DNA of 64,000 nucleotides from Blastomussa wellsi (GCA_947652115.1 OX393570.1:18796550-18860549); one strand, 5' to 3'. Numbered from the stretch's first letter, positions 46,201 through 57,656 are shown. Numbers and translations: made by a program. Notes: generated by a model from the sequence alone, not told the origin.

Positions 46201-47036
46201 CAAATAAGTAACCTCGACTTCAGTGAAAGCTCCAGTTGTTAAAAAATATAATTTATTTAATGAATATGTGCTTGGTGTTTAGATGGCGGGGGAGTTCACT
46301 CTGAATTTTCCCCTGCGAGGTGGGGCCTTCACTGTATTTCACTGGCAGTAAAAGTGAATGCCCCGGGTATCCCCCAATGGGGGGAGGCAGGGGTTTCAAA
46401 TGACTGGTGCATAATTCTAGGAATATCAGCTAAAAGATGTTTATTTTCAATTGTGCTTCAAGTTGCAATTGATCAAGTGATAAAAAAATTGGGTAAGAGA
46501 CTTAGTTTGATTTGTCAATACCAGCAGCACCAGCAGTGTTCGAAATATCTCCCTGACTTCTTTTTTAAATTATTTTTTTCACGTTGTTAAGAGAAAGCAG
46601 ATCTCAGAATAGCCCTTTTGATGTCCTTCAGTCAGCAAGATACAGAATAAACATCGTTTGCTTTGTTAAATGTGTTATCAATAATATCAGAAGCTTCTGA
46701 TAAGGTTAAAATTATATTGATCGCACCCTCCTTGCGGCCAAAATGAAATTTTGATAATCATATATTTCTACCACTTTTCAGAGCGAGCAACCTATCATAA
46801 GCTTACCACCGTGGAAGTCTTGTTTACTGTATGATATTGTCTGGTCCATGATTTTCTAGACGCATTAGACCCGGAGGATTCTACCGACCCAACTGTACTG
46901 TTTGGCTGTGGAAAAATCGATTGAAGTACGGCTTGAAAAAATCACTATGTACGGATATCATTACACGAGAAAACGATTCTCGTATCCGTGGAGAATTACT
47001 TGGGTATACATCTGAATGAAGGCATATACTAACCAT
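37286..47036 (-). CDS. CFAP45: Cilia- and flagella-associated protein 45
   Basis: Exons in transcript order: 47034-47036 (ATG only), 46807-46905, 45534-45630, 44935-45010, 44747-44813, 44213-44374, 42437-42523, 41253-41516, 40148-40255, 39363-39446, 38794-38907, [missing], 37781-37957, 37286-37418. CFAP45 is a coiled-coil microtubule inner protein of ciliary doublet microtubules. Recognised blocks: VPTEDPSGR, LNAKCHAIRDAQLIEK with EEKRLDEMMEVER, EKEIARLRAQQERA, and the C-terminal DEIKKRKLQGLRDAG then PDKYC. Visible exons encode 490 residues; the family is about 550. Between 38794 and 37957 the reading phase jumps by two nucleotides and about 60-70 expected residues are absent, where the assembly gap lies. 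The donor of exon 41253-41516 (GTTGTT) is weak. The gene shares a short divergent promoter with mL37. Confidence 0.93.
38218..38417. other. Assembly gap of exactly 200 N
   Basis: A run of 200 N in the CFAP45 intron between exons 38794-38907 and 37781-37957. The round length suggests a placeholder. The flanking phases (0 and 2) require missing coding length equal to 2 modulo 3. Confidence 0.98.
39033..39352. mobile_element. Double-hairpin foldback MITE abutting a CFAP45 splice donor
   Basis: The termini share CCCATAGCCCTTTT / CAAAAAGGGCTATGGGG and each arm forms its own hairpin (CGTTTCTC..GAGAAACG), as in the 12977-13275 element. It is flanked by the direct repeat ATACACTTAC (39023-39032, 39353-39362). 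The right copy, read on the minus strand, is the first ten bases of the intron after exon 39363-39446. Confidence 0.8.
39625..40028. mobile_element. Foldback MITE, family of 3139-3459
   Basis: Left end CCTGGTTTTCTCTAGCGATG; right end GTCACTACTGAAAACCAGG. The interior alternates GACTCCGTCGCTTA and GAATCAGAGTC-type units. It lies in the CFAP45 intron between exons 39363-39446 and 40148-40255. Confidence 0.7.
40330..40680. mobile_element. Head-to-head inverted tRNA-headed SINE pair
   Basis: On the minus strand 40427-40497 reads as a tRNA-like molecule (AGCTCAGTTGGTAGAGCA, GGGTTTTAATCCC). On the plus strand a shortened head (GCTCAGTTGGTAGAGGTCAT, GGTTTGAATCC) starts near 40522. Both run into the same tail (AATTTTTCAGGCTTC, CCAATTTA, GATGATCAT). 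The same family is at 2395-2790. It is intronic in CFAP45. Confidence 0.65.
41045..41160. repeat. Quasi-palindromic GTCTCGCAAGACGAGA repeats
   Basis: Overlapping units built on TCTCATCTC, GTCTTGCAAGA and CGTCTCGCAAGACGAGA make a locally self-complementary tract in a CFAP45 intron. No flanking duplication seen. Confidence 0.55.
41926..42074. mobile_element. Foldback MITE with ATATATCAAACACTCGAGAC ends
   Basis: Arm ATATATCAAACACTCGAGAC, continuing AGTGTTTCATC.AGATATCCAAACACC, is mirrored at the right end. The centre is short. It lies in the CFAP45 intron between exons 41253-41516 and 42437-42523. Confidence 0.75.
42921..44190 (+). mobile_element. SINE (TTGGGCAAGACACTTTACTC family) split by a MULE-like element
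   Basis: The left part 42921-43032 has TTCTTGGGCAAGACACTTTA and AAATGGGTACTGGCGAATTT. The right part 44053-44190 has CCTGCGATGGACTAGCATCC, AGTAGAAATACTC and AAACCGGGATAAGCTCCGGC. The insertion at 43033-44052 interrupts the SINE after its core. It is intronic in CFAP45. Confidence 0.75.
43033..44052. mobile_element. 1,020-bp MULE-like element with decamer-repeat TIRs and 10-bp TSD
   Basis: Perfect 10-bp direct repeats GCTGGGGGGT (43023-43032, 44053-44062) flank inverted arms of roughly 185 bp starting CGTAGTCACTAAAACATGG. The arms hold tandem CCACCTACAA / CCACCTAAAA decamers, with more units in the right arm. They continue through AATACGAGAATCGAACAAAA and TTACTCTCACTGGTCCCATG. The interior (43230-43860) has no transposase, so it is non-autonomous. 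A 9-11-bp duplication with long TIRs is the Mutator-like signature. Confidence 0.85.
46094..46411. mobile_element. 318-bp MITE with TAA duplication (PIF/Harbinger-like)
   Basis: Ends TGCACCAGTCATTTGAAACC and its complement, continuing into C/G runs and ATTGGGGGATACCCGGGG. TAA flanks both sides (46091-46093, 46412-46414). TWA duplications are typical of PIF/Harbinger. It is intronic in CFAP45. Confidence 0.75.
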
Positions 47037-47226
47037 CTTAAATCAGTCTTTCATCTGCAGATTATTTCTTCGTTGTTGCGATGTGAAATCAAAATGGCGA
47101 GTCGCTGATGGTGAAGAAATATATTGCTTTGTTTCCAAGACAACACAACTCGGAATCAACCGCGAGGACTCTGGGGCAAACTGAAGATATTTGGGTCTCA
47201 GGCCCCCGGACGAGCTTAATTTCAAG
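47037..47226. promoter_or_regulatory. Divergent CFAP45 / mL37 promoter
   Basis: Only 190 bp separate the CFAP45 ATG (minus, 47036) and the mL37 ATG (plus, 47227). AAAATGGCG near 47093 and AAGATGGCG overlapping the mL37 start are YY1-like. No TATA box is seen on either strand. The two transcripts must share this region. Confidence 0.6.
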
Positions 47227-50221
47227 ATGGCGTCCATATTGCGTGAAAAACTCGTTCGACTTTTGCCATCTTTTCTACAAACGAGAGCCTACTGCCATGC
47301 AGTTGCGAAGGAGAATTATCTTTATCATCCTAAGAGTCGTCCTTTGGAACCAGAAGTTCAGACACTTAACTTAACTAAGACCGTACACATGGGAGAAATT
47401 TCGAGTTGCTTGCAAGAAACTTTCATAGATCCCTCAACGAGAGAGACAATGATGTCAAAATTCAGACAAAATATTATTCAAACAAGGTTGATAAATTATG
47501 ACGGAGAAATCGCCACGAGGGATATGTCTGCGCTACCTCTGATGCAGAATATGTTGAGGGTTGTATGGAGTTATACCAACAGGTGAGAAGAAGGTGGGGG
47601 GGGGGGGGGGAATGGGCCGGGCCCGGTGGGACCTTCCCCTAGATCCACCACTAAGATGTTGGGGGACAGGAAGTCCATTACTGGGTTTCATCAAGAACCC
47701 ATACCACAGAACCACTAAGGTTATTTCACACTATTAATTCTTCCCATGGAAAAAAGGAAATTTCCCTCTTTGGTGAAATAGTTTGGAATCTGCTGATATT
47801 TTTAAATCTCACCCAGCTAATTTCTTGGGGGGCAATAATTTGAATTATTATATCTCTCAGTTAGTATGCACACTGCGATTGGTCAATTTAGCGTGCCGTA
47901 TTTTTGAGTACGGCCCGCTAAATTTAAAGTCGCAATCGGTTCCAAGATAAAGAGATATAGTAAATATGTTACTAACCTCATTTTCTCGGTCCATACTGTA
48001 AATTGAGGGGAAAACACGGGGTTGTAATAATCGGGAAACTTTGCGGCCAATCCTATTTCGGATTTCAGAAATCAGAATTTAGGACTATCTCTGAGATCAT
48101 TTTCTTATTTTAGTATTCATTAATCAACAAACCTGATTTTAATTTCTTCTCTGAAATCTAGATTTTGGAAACAAAAAACTAATAATTAAGCAACAACGAA
48201 TTTAGAAAACAGAAACAAGGAAACAGAAATCAAAAAACTAACAAATTACCCATAATTTTGCGGCCAAACCATGGCTTTTTTCTCCAAAAATCAGAAATCA
48301 AACATAACTCACAATATATTCTTAAAATTGATTTTAAACAAGTTATCTTTGTGAGGCTCTTATGTAGATCTTGATGTGGACCCTTTAGGATCTTCATCCA
48401 TATCCTCAAAGATCTTGTCAAGATCTTTCAAGTCCCTGCAAAGTCCCTGCAATGATCCTTGAGGTCCTAGCTGATCCTGGAGGATCTTAGCAGAATCTGA
48501 AGGATCTTTGCAGGAACTTGCAGGAACTTCAAGCGATCTTTCCATTGAAATCTTTGAATATCTTTCAAGGATCCTTAAAAGATCCTTATCTTTGAGGATC
48601 TTTGACAGATCCTTAAGGATCTTGTAAGATTCTGTAAGATCCTTGGCAGATTTTCAGCAGGGTGATCTTGACGTCATGAGCATAATAGAAGCTACTAAAA
48701 AATTGAAACGGTAATCTGGTTACTTGTTAATTTCCTGGGGAGATGGGAATTTGAACACAAATTTTCCAAAAATTCAAATGCTCAGGGGTTGTTGGGGGGA
48801 TGTTAAAGCTTCGATTTGACTGGTACATAAATTATTTGTAAATAGCTCGTGTCCATATTGGATTTTACCGACCTTAACCTAAGTAGAGGTAGAAGTAGAG
48901 AGGCACTGTGAGAGTAAAGAATACAACACAGTGACCTCATCTAGCATTAAAACCTGGAGCACTGACACCACTCAATCCAAAATCCAGCATAAATAATCCT
49001 TAGGTCTAACACTAAGAAAATCCAAATCCACTTTCCTCTAATAAGTTTTGTAATCATTTCAATCCAGATATGCAAATCACAAGGACACGCTTTCAAGGGT
49101 GTAACTGGGGGTTTCTGGTGTGCACGCCCCCTCCCCTTGTGAGGCTTGTTTTAAGTAAACATACGATATTCAGATGGTGAAAACACGCAAATCTGAAGAA
49201 TCAGCAAAGTACAGTGTGACCCCCCCATTGAAAATCCTGGTTACTGTTTTGCTAAATATAATTATATATTTTAGTTTTCCAGGTCTTTTGGAAACCTCTT
49301 TGACTTACAAGCCTCATGTTTCTGCATACTGGGAAAGGGAACACACGATCCAAGTTTCTGGCCATCTTGGTTTCTTGTTGTGCTCAAAGAATCAGCTAAA
49401 GCAAGTTGCTGTTAGTGAAGAAGTTGAAAAGACTAAAGAGATCAAGGTGGACAAGCCAGACATAATTTCTCCACTGTTTCATCTAAAGCCAACAAAAAGC
49501 AGAGAAAAATTTGAAACTGGTTTTTACAGCAGTGCACCATTTCCTTATCCACACACCTTCATCATTGTCTGTGAGGATACAAAGTGGAATACAAGTCAAC
49601 TAGTTGGGCAAGGTAAGGATAAAGTTCAAAATAATAAAAGCATAATTTCATATTCTCACAAGACAGTGAAAAAAAAAACAGTACTACCCGGTACATACAT
49701 GTACTGTACCATTTAATTTCAATTTACAAATTATAGTGGACTGGCAATCTATGCATTGTACAACCACATGTACAACCACGATACACTGAATTTTGTTGCA
49801 CTCCTAATAGTACCTGTTATTTTTACTGACAGGCATTATGTTTTCCTGTGCACGTCTCGTTGCTGAGGCTGTAGAGAAACACAACTATCAGCTGGGAGAC
49901 GAGCTGGAAGAACCTTTAACCACACAGTGTATCCTCACTGATGGAATCAGACTTACATTTATAAATTACCAGCTGAACACCTTACACTTTAGTGATGACA
50001 GAGGCATCAAAAATATGGCATGGATCAGCCCAGGGGTTTTCATGTATACAAAGGCTATGATTGACGACATTGAAAAAAGGGAAAAATCTCCCAAGGAAAG
50101 GAAGAGGTTTCGACTTGAAAAGAAAGATCCTGCAAAGCATGAAATAGTGCTGGAAGAGTTCAGTGATGACTGCTTTGAAACATTTGTGAAAATGATTGTA
50201 AATGGATGCCAAGCCAATTAA
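47227..50221 (+). CDS. MRPL37: Mitochondrial large ribosomal subunit protein mL37
   Basis: Exons 47227-47582, 49275-49612 and 49833-50221 join in phase to 1,083 nt, 360 aa. mL37 is a metazoan-specific component of the mitoribosomal large subunit. Matching blocks: AYWEREHTIQVSGH, PFPYPHTFIIV after a DIISPLFHL stretch, and FINYQLNTL followed by GIKNMAWISP. The first 25 residues are basic and hydrophobic, fitting a mitochondrial presequence. The acceptor for exon 2 must be the TTTTAG at 49274 and not the nearby TTCCAG, because only that keeps the frame open. An upstream in-frame ATG exists at 47191, but 47227 sits in AAGATGGCG and gives the natural presequence. mL65/MRPS30 is a related paralog; the GIKNMAW block favours mL37. 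Confidence 0.9.
47849..47959. mobile_element. 111-bp foldback element in mL37 intron 1
   Basis: TATATCTCT at the left pairs with AGAGATATA at the right. Inner arms GCGATTGGTCAATTTAGCG and CGCTAAATTTAAAGTCGCAA are complementary around a TACTCAAAAATACGG-type loop. Confidence 0.65.
48360..48660. repeat. Degenerate GATCTT/AAGGATC-rich tract
   Basis: Many irregularly spaced copies of GATCTT, GGATCTT and GATCCTT over 300 bp in mL37 intron 1. It looks like a diverged short-period satellite, and short ORFs in it are artefacts. Confidence 0.6.
48670..48840. repeat. Fragment of the 6989-7537 foldback family
   Basis: GAGCATAATAGAAGCTA, TTGAAAC.G.AATCTGGT and AAGCTTCGATTTGACTG match the right half of the 6989-7537 element in the same order. 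The left half is absent. It lies in mL37 intron 1. Confidence 0.65.
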
Positions 50222-52115
50222 AGGAAAATTTGTCGTAAACATTAGTGATAAACTGAAAAATTGAAGTTGAAGATCTGATGAATAGAATCTTAAGAGTTAC
50301 ATTCTGTTAAAGCCACATCATTGCAGCTAGCTTTCTTTGGAAATCTCCCATTTACGTTTGATCCTGGTAGTAAAAGGGAATTACAACTCCATTCTGTTCT
50401 GCTTTATTTTCCGTAAGGTTTCCCATGGATTTGGCAGAAATCTCCTAACCCATGATCAAGTGTTCTTTATTCCTTTTGCCACAAAAAGAATACCTGATTG
50501 CAGGTTAAAAATCTCCAAAATGCAATCACAGACTGGAACAATTTTATTCTTCAATCAAGTAAGCCCTATACAAGAAATAGTTTTATTGTTATTGGAACTT
50601 TTATGTGTTGGACACGATACATTGATGCTTGTATAATAAAAAAGGTGCACAGATCTCGTACTCATACTGAAGTTTTCTTAGACAGGTCTGTCCAAGGGGA
50701 AAATGTGCAGTGAGGTTATCCCTATGTTAAGCTTGAACCTATGAAACAAGGCCAGACCACAACACCAGGAACCTCGTTCCCTACAGTTGGCCCTTTCCTG
50801 TCAAAATAACATTCTTCTAATCCTGTCATCATGTGATGTATTAAATATACAAACAAGCTGCTAAAAATGTGTAACTATTTTATGTGTGGGGAGGCTCTGT
50901 CCCAAGGTCCAAACCCATACCCTTTTGATTCAGAAATGGTATAGAATAGGCTGAAACCCTATGCAAATGCCTACATTGCAGGGGGAGTGGAGACCATTTA
51001 AATGTGCTACAGCTAAAAAATCTGGCCAATACAAACAAACATTAAGGTCTACAAGTGTTTTTCCATTTATCTTGCATTCGCTCACCATCTGGAGCCCTAG
51101 AAAATAAATCCCAGCAATCACCTGACTAATCACTTGACTAACCATTAAATGGAACCAATCATTTGGTGGATCCTTTCAGAATATTTATAAGGCCCTAATT
51201 CACCTTGGAAATAGCCTCTGAACAGGCTCCTTGGTGAGGACGGGGTGAATAGAATGCAAGATGTTGGAAGGGGGAAGGGGTGCAACTGTCCCCCACCCAT
51301 CCCCATCTAGCTGGAGCCTGGCAGAGGAAACATTTAAACAAGATAAGTGAACATTTTCTCTCCTCAGGGGTGAATCCAGTATTTTCTTTTGTGGGGTTGC
51401 ACTGGGGAATGACATGGTGTCTTGCAGAATACTAGTTATACTAGTGTAGCCCAAGGATATCAGACTGCTTTGGTTATTTTTGTGTCTATATCCAGCTGTC
51501 ATGCAAAAAATATTTACGATTTTTGTTTGCTTTCATGACATTCGCGGTTCAAAGATTCTCACTCACAAGATTTTCAGTTCTCACCATAGGCGTACTGGTT
51601 GGGGGGGCTGCATCCCCCTGCCCCCCCGACCCCCGGCCCGTACGCCTATTGTTGTCACTCTCTAAGTGAAAAATAGCTCTTGAAAACATGGCCACAAAAG
51701 ACCCTGAATCTCAAAGATCACTGAAAAGAAGGACGAAGACAGTTTGCCGTTCTTTCCCTCAAAGTGAGGAGCACAATGTACCGGTATCTGGTCTGCTGCA
51801 GGTTGTCTCAGGGTGGGGAGGGGTATGTGTATCCTAATTGGCAAAACTATTGATATGATTGGTTGTCAAAGCTGGAAGGAAATATGTATTTTGGCCCCCA
51901 AATGTAGCAGACTTCTTGTCATAGATGTCTCTTAACTTTCTGCAGAAAACATTCAGATAATGCATGCAATGGCAGCGGTAAATGTTCAGCGGGGTACTTT
52001 TTCAAGAAATAATTCCCGTGGTACCCATCCCCCAGGTGTACGATTTGACGCCTTGAGAGAGAGGGAGAGGGAGAGTATTTAAATTGGTGACGTAGTCGAA
52101 AATTGCCAAACAAAT
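50222..52115. other. Intergenic region between mL37 and PRA1-like gene
   Basis: No gene seen. An AATAAA near 50635 may end the mL37 transcript. A minus-strand SINE tail fragment at about 50680-50800 matches the 24299-24650 family (GGCCAGACCACAACACCAGG, ACCTCGTTCCCTAC). A compact palindromic element at 51586-51649 is bounded by ATAGGCGTAC and GTACGCCTAT with G and C runs. The last 100 bp contain a GGGAGAGGGAGAG purine tract upstream of the next gene. Confidence 0.5.
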
Positions 52116-55063
52116 ATGGCGACGGAAGAAATCAGTGGAAATATTGAAATGGCCGCCGCTATAACTCCTTCATCGCATGTACAGATCGCCAAAGAATGGC
52201 TCTACCAGCGAAAAACACAAATGAAACCATGGGCGGAATTTTTCAGGAGTTCGCGCTTTAGCAAACCAAAAACAGTTGCCGAAGCGGGAAGAAGGATCGT
52301 GAAGAACTTGGAAGATTATCAAAGCAACTACATACTCATCACGATTCTTTTGTTTTTCTACTGTGTGTAAGTGGTTTTGATAACTCTTTAGTTTTGTGCT
52401 TTCAAGGAGAGAAAAGGTCATTTCTGATATCCTATATTTGCTTGTGAAATTCGGCCCTAAGCTATAACTTCAGCAAACTGGAATGTGTATCATGTAACTT
52501 TTGTAAACCTAAAACTTTGTTCATCTATCTGCCCGTCTTATAAAGTTTGGACATCGAACGTTGTAAGTTTACATAGTCGGACTTGCTTTGGTTAATAACG
52601 TGGTAGACTTTTAAATCCCACTTTATCGGTATATCTCGATTGTTTAAGGAGAGAAAATATAGTAACAACAATATCTTAAATTTATTAAAAGCAGTTTGCA
52701 TGGTTCCAATCCGAATAAATTAAGCTACTAAACTATAAAATTTATCCCTCATACAGCACTATTAGCTGTCTTTCTAACATAAAGGATAATGGATTGTGAA
52801 TTCTAGCTAGACCATTTGCTCAGATATTGGCAGTGAAAATTTTTCCTTTCATATTGCTCAAAGTATAACATGAAAAACATGATTATATAACTAGATATTA
52901 AGTACATTCTTTTGTGGAATGTCATTGTCTCCATACCTACATGCCTGTGATTCTTCTTTCCAATATATTGACTCTGATTCATTTTGATATTGCAACCTTT
53001 ATGGAGTAAATCAAAACATTTTTCAAAACCAGTTGCTGATCTTTTCTGCCAAAACCTTGACCCACAAAAATCAAAGAAAATAGCTGCCAAATCATGCTTA
53101 ATTTCCATTTGAGTGCAATAAATTATCTACTAATGGGGTTGTGTGTTGGTCAAAAACAAGACTTTCTCTGTGGGATTTTAGGATTTGGCTGGCCTTGGAT
53201 AGGACAGGATAGGGCCATTCCATTTCATATCCGCCCCACTCCCCATTGACGGGATTTCTGAAGAGGCTTCTAACCCTAACGTAACTAAGTAAGTTACTGC
53301 TTGAAGCCTAGAATATTATTACTTATTACATGCGTTAATAATAATTGTTTTTAATTTTCTTGCTTTTCATAGCCTCACCTCCCCACTTCTACTTATTGCA
53401 CTGTCAGTTGCTGGAGGTGGCTGTTTGTTTATTTCGTACAAAAACCAAGGGAAAAAGATTAGAGTTCTCGGTAAGAATTTTATTAAGACAGGGACTGAAG
53501 ATGTGTTGGTCCTGTGCACTGAATAAATCACTTGCTAGCAGTTTATTAGTGTTTTGGGAGGCACAGTGACTGAAGGGTTAGGGCTCTGGATACTCGACCA
53601 AATGGCACCGGCTGGTTCAAAGACGACCAAGCCACTGAGTTGTGTTCTTGGACAAGACTCCCCATCCAGCAGGGTTTTCAATAATTTCTGTAATAAGCGG
53701 CTACCAATAGTAGAATAGGCGGTTGTGATGACAAAAGGAGGCGCAAGCCCCCTTTCCCCTAGGGGGTCTGGGGGTATGCCCCCCTTAAAATTAGGCTTGT
53801 ATGCTGGGTTTACCTTTTAGTGGATAAGTGTTAACAAGACCAAGTATGCTACCCACTGAGTGCAGACTCTCTGGTGGACCTATATTGCTGGCCGTTACCA
53901 ACAGTTTTATGCAATTGTAAATTAATGTCTCGCTGTTCAGTGTATCTGTTAACTTGTTTAACAAGTGAAAATATCTTTGTTCACTTTCAGGTCGTGACTT
54001 GAGTAGAATGGAACAGTATGGACTTGTTTTGTTGATCAGTCTTCCTCTCTTCATTCTGGGCTCGGCAGGGTCAACAGTGTTCTGGGTCATAGGTGAGTAA
54101 AAATGTCCTTGTTTTGTTTATTATGTGTTGTTCCACAAAATCCCCTTCTCTCCCCCCTCACATAGAAGGGTTTGGAAATTCTTGGGGGTGGGGTTCTCAA
54201 AGAACAAAAATTTTAAAGAAATGTATCAAGCTTATTGGAATTTCCAGAGGGGTGGGGTGGGGTGGGTTGAGGGTTCTTAGAAAAATCCCTTCTGTGCTGG
54301 AGGTATACATATTTTATAGAATATCTACACATAAAGAGCTCAAATTGTGTGTAAGTCTTTAAGTATTAAATTTGTTTTAATGTTAGTGAATTTATTTTTA
54401 ATTTATTCAAGACTTGGCGTAACTTTTTCCAAAGATCTTTGCAAATTTTAAATGGTTAAATCCAGGGTGTGGCTTACCTGTGTGTGTGGCCTATCTGCGA
54501 GACTTTTCTGTAAATTGTGTGAAGCAAATTAGGCATTTTCTAAACAAGCATGGGACTGGGTACAAATATTTAAAATTGATTGAAATGAAAAATTGGGCCT
54601 GGCACATGAAAAGTCATCCAAAATAATGTAAGTTTATTACATTTCAGCATTATTGACTAAAATGCACACATACAGCGCACGTTCCATACAAAGCTCTATT
54701 AATATTATTATTATTATTATTATTATTACTTTTCAAAAGTGTACTATATATTTGCATGTAAACCAGTAACACTGAAATCTGGTATTTTTGCATTATTTTG
54801 GATACCTTTTATGTGCCAGGCCCAATGTTTCATTTCAATAGATTTTAAATAAATTATCTGTACCCAGTCCCTTGCTTGTTTAGAAAATAGCTAATTGGGC
54901 TAATTAAATACATTTTTATACTTAAGTTACCTTTTAGTTATAAAAACATTTTTTTGTTATTTCAGGGGCATCATTCTTTGTCATTGGTCTCCATGCTTCT
55001 CTTTTGAGTGCCTCTGACACAGCACCCGAAATAACTGAGCAACTTACAATGGAAGAAGTTTAA
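52116..55063 (+). CDS. RABAC1: PRA1 family protein, RABAC1-like prenylated Rab acceptor
   Basis: Exons 52116-52366, 53373-53470, 53991-54092 and 54966-55063 give 549 nt, 182 aa, matching the roughly 185-aa family. PRA1 is a small ER/Golgi membrane protein that binds prenylated Rab GTPases and helps release them from GDI. The soluble N-terminus ends in the family block RPW-like KPWAEFFRSSRFSKPK and AGRRIVKNLEDYQSNYI. Two hydrophobic hairpins follow (ILLFFYCVLTSPLLLIALSV; YGLVLLISLPLFILGSAGST), then an acidic C-terminal tail (TAPEITEQLTMEEV). The ATG is the first in the ORF and lies in ATATGGCGACGG. Intron 2 contains a SINE remnant (53565-53690). Family is secure; RABAC1 rather than another PRAF member is likely from the tail and length. 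Confidence 0.9.
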
Positions 55064-55441
55064 TTACAGACAAATCAAATGCCAAGAGAAATCAACAAGG
55101 GACAAAACATTGTAGGATCGGCACCTGGCTTTCAACAGTCATCAATGTTGCAGCAAGGAGCTCAAAAGTGCAACCGATTAAATTTTAAGTAATTCACATT
55201 CTTTTTGTTCAGTCATTATCCAAAATATCATTAGTTAGTATATTCTCAGCTCCAACTATTGCACTTCTAGCTTTTTGATTGGCTAAAAAGCTCTGACTAT
55301 GAGCCAATAGTCGGAGTTTTACGTCATATGGAAAGTCGGGAGTCAGGGCGCGTGTGACCGGAAGTTGTATGCTCTTTCCGGACACTTTGTAAAATTGTGG
55401 AAATAAAAATCGGCGGCAAAACCTGGTTTGAGAATTTTCTA

Positions 55442-55558
55442 AAACAATTATTCCATTCACCCTTGTTGGATATGAAGTGATTATAACCAACTCGCACTAC
55501 TCGCTCGTTGGTTATTTTATCACTTCATATCCAACGCGGGCTCATGGAATAATCGTTT
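55442..55558. mobile_element. Foldback element, 55442-55558
   Basis: Left arm with ATTATTCCATTCACCCTTGT and TTGGATATGAAGTGATTATA pairs imperfectly with the right arm (TATCACTTCATATCCAACGC, TCATGGAATAAT). The loop is CTCGCACTACTCGCTCG. Confidence 0.7.
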
Positions 55559-57064
55559 ATTTAACTCTGTCTGCAAGTTGTCCTTGGCTTCTGATTGGCT
55601 AATAACTTAACAAAAGAATGCGAATTGCAGCTTTCCTTTTCATAGTGTAACTTTCATTTGATAATTATTGTAATTTTATCCGTTGTCATGTTTCTTTGAT
55701 TTTTAGCTTTATCTGGTAAACTATAATTGAGGAGGCCTAATTAACATAAGCTACATAGTTTCCTTTCGGCCTCCTTGTCATTATTACCTTTATTCTTTCT
55801 ATCTTTTGTTTTCTTTATCATAATGTTACCTGTGGTGTGGAAAATAAAATAAATAAGTTATACGGTTTTGCACTTTTGGGCTCCTTGCTGTTAACATAAT
55901 GTGGAATAGATAAGCCTGCAAATGCAGACACATTTTCAACTGTTGTTTTAAGCTGCAGATTTCACCAAACAAACAACTGAGAAGAGTTTCATTTGTAGGT
56001 TAGGGTTAGATGGACTTTTTACTGACAGTATTTCTTATTAATATGGTTTAATTGGCTCCCAATGACTGTATCATTCTATATGATAATTGTACAAAAAAAT
56101 AAGATCTATAATGTGTAGTTTCTAACTTATTTTCCTGGAAGCACTATTTTAATAAAGGTTCTTGGCTCTGGTGTAGAAATTATGGACAGTTGGAATGAAT
56201 AAAGGTGTATATTATTGTACTCCACTTAGGAGGGTTTTATACCTTTTAACCGGTCTTTCTATCTGAAGTCCCTAATCCCTTATCTTATCCTATCCCTCTT
56301 ATCCCTCATGGAACTGCTGTGTCTTCTACCCACCTGTGTAAAAAGAAGTCATCTCTGTTCCGTTAAATTTATTCTGATGCTTTTGTACCATTATAGCCTT
56401 CGAATAGGCTTCCTGATTACTCGGGCTGTGGGGTCACTGCTCGATGCTTCGTGCCTCGTGGTCGGCACATTGCGCTAGAAAATAGCTCTCCTCCAATACA
56501 GCAGCCTGTTCGCAGGCTAGTACCGTTAAACAAACTGTGTTTGGGTTAATTTTTACTCTTAACTGATAGATTAGCCAGATTGCAAATGTAATAAATTACT
56601 GTTTATAGTGTTCGCACATCTTTTCATTAGCATACCCTGAAATCCCAAGGGTTGCACCACTGCCTTGGTCAGGAGTACACGTTCCCCATTTTTTCTGCCT
56701 GCTGGTTCTTTGGGGTTGTTGTGTCTGGGTTTGGTGCGGGTGATCTTTGCTTTTATCATAGTTGATTTCTTATTAAATATGTGCATTTTTTGGGTCACAT
56801 CTCCAATCATATTAGGTTATTGATGCAAAATCATGCATTAGAATCAAATCCATCAATCAATCAATCAACTTTATTTAAAACATGGTAAATGGCTCGGCAA
56901 GCTGGTTTTCAGACATGCTGTATAAAAATTACAAGAGATAAATGCTAAAAATTCCAAAAATTACAAGATATAAATGTTAAAGGACTAATAAGCTAGGTAT
57001 AACTTTGTGCTAAAAATTTAGAAGAGTCTGATTGAATAAATACGTATTCTCTCCTTTCACAATA

Positions 57065-57209
57065 CCATAATACACCGCTTCTACCCCCAAAAAATTTGCA
57101 CAGGCATTGTTTTAGATTTCCCTTGGGACATCTTCATGTCCCAGGAGAAATTACAAACAATGATTATGCAAAATTTGGGGGGGGGGGGGGTAAAAGAGGT
57201 GTATTATGG
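57065..57209. mobile_element. 145-bp hairpin MITE
   Basis: CCATAATACACCGCTTCTAC pairs with GTAAAAGAGGTGTATTATGG. The arms continue through AAATTTGCA and TTGTTT to a GGGACATCTTCATGTCCC tip, so nearly the whole element is one hairpin. Confidence 0.75.
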
Positions 57210-57656
57210 GATTTGTGCAAGTAGAGAACTGAGGTGTTTAAGACTTGTATTTTTGGGGTAGGAAATTTTGATGCAAGGTATTTTTTTGAAATTTCAGGCT
57301 CGTGTATTTTTTGGGTTTGCAATATGAAGCTCCGTTGCACTCCCCCCATCATGTATAATGCGAGTTCCCCCCCCCCCCCCGGTGGCCCCATGCAGTACCC
57401 AGATATCAATATCGATTCATTGTTCAATTCATTGTTCAGCAAAATAAAAGTAAAGCTTTGAACCCTAAACTTGGTGAGGAAGTGTGAATGAAGCCTCTAA
57501 AAATACGTAAAACCAAAAGAAGTCTCTCAAATGCAGTCTGAGTTTGATACGTGTCCCACCCCCGGCTAAAGGAAAAAATCACCTCACTACCTCCCTGTCA
57601 GGAGGTGCGCTCAATTTGGTGTGGACTGGGCACTAGCCTAAGGGAAGGATTTCAAG

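Larger units (their letters stand above)
55064..57656. other. Intergenic region between PRA1-like gene and NDUFS2
   Basis: No gene seen. Possible polyadenylation signals AATAAA occur at 55398 and near 55840. An inverted repeat at 55442-55558 (arms AACAATTATTCCATTC and TTGGATATGAAGTGAT) and a hairpin at 57065-57209 are listed separately. A fragment with AGCCTGTTCGCAGGCT is near 56505. AATCAATCAATCAACTTTATTTA near 56855 looks like the 3' end of a retroelement on the minus strand. Homopolymer C runs occur near 57365. Confidence 0.5.
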
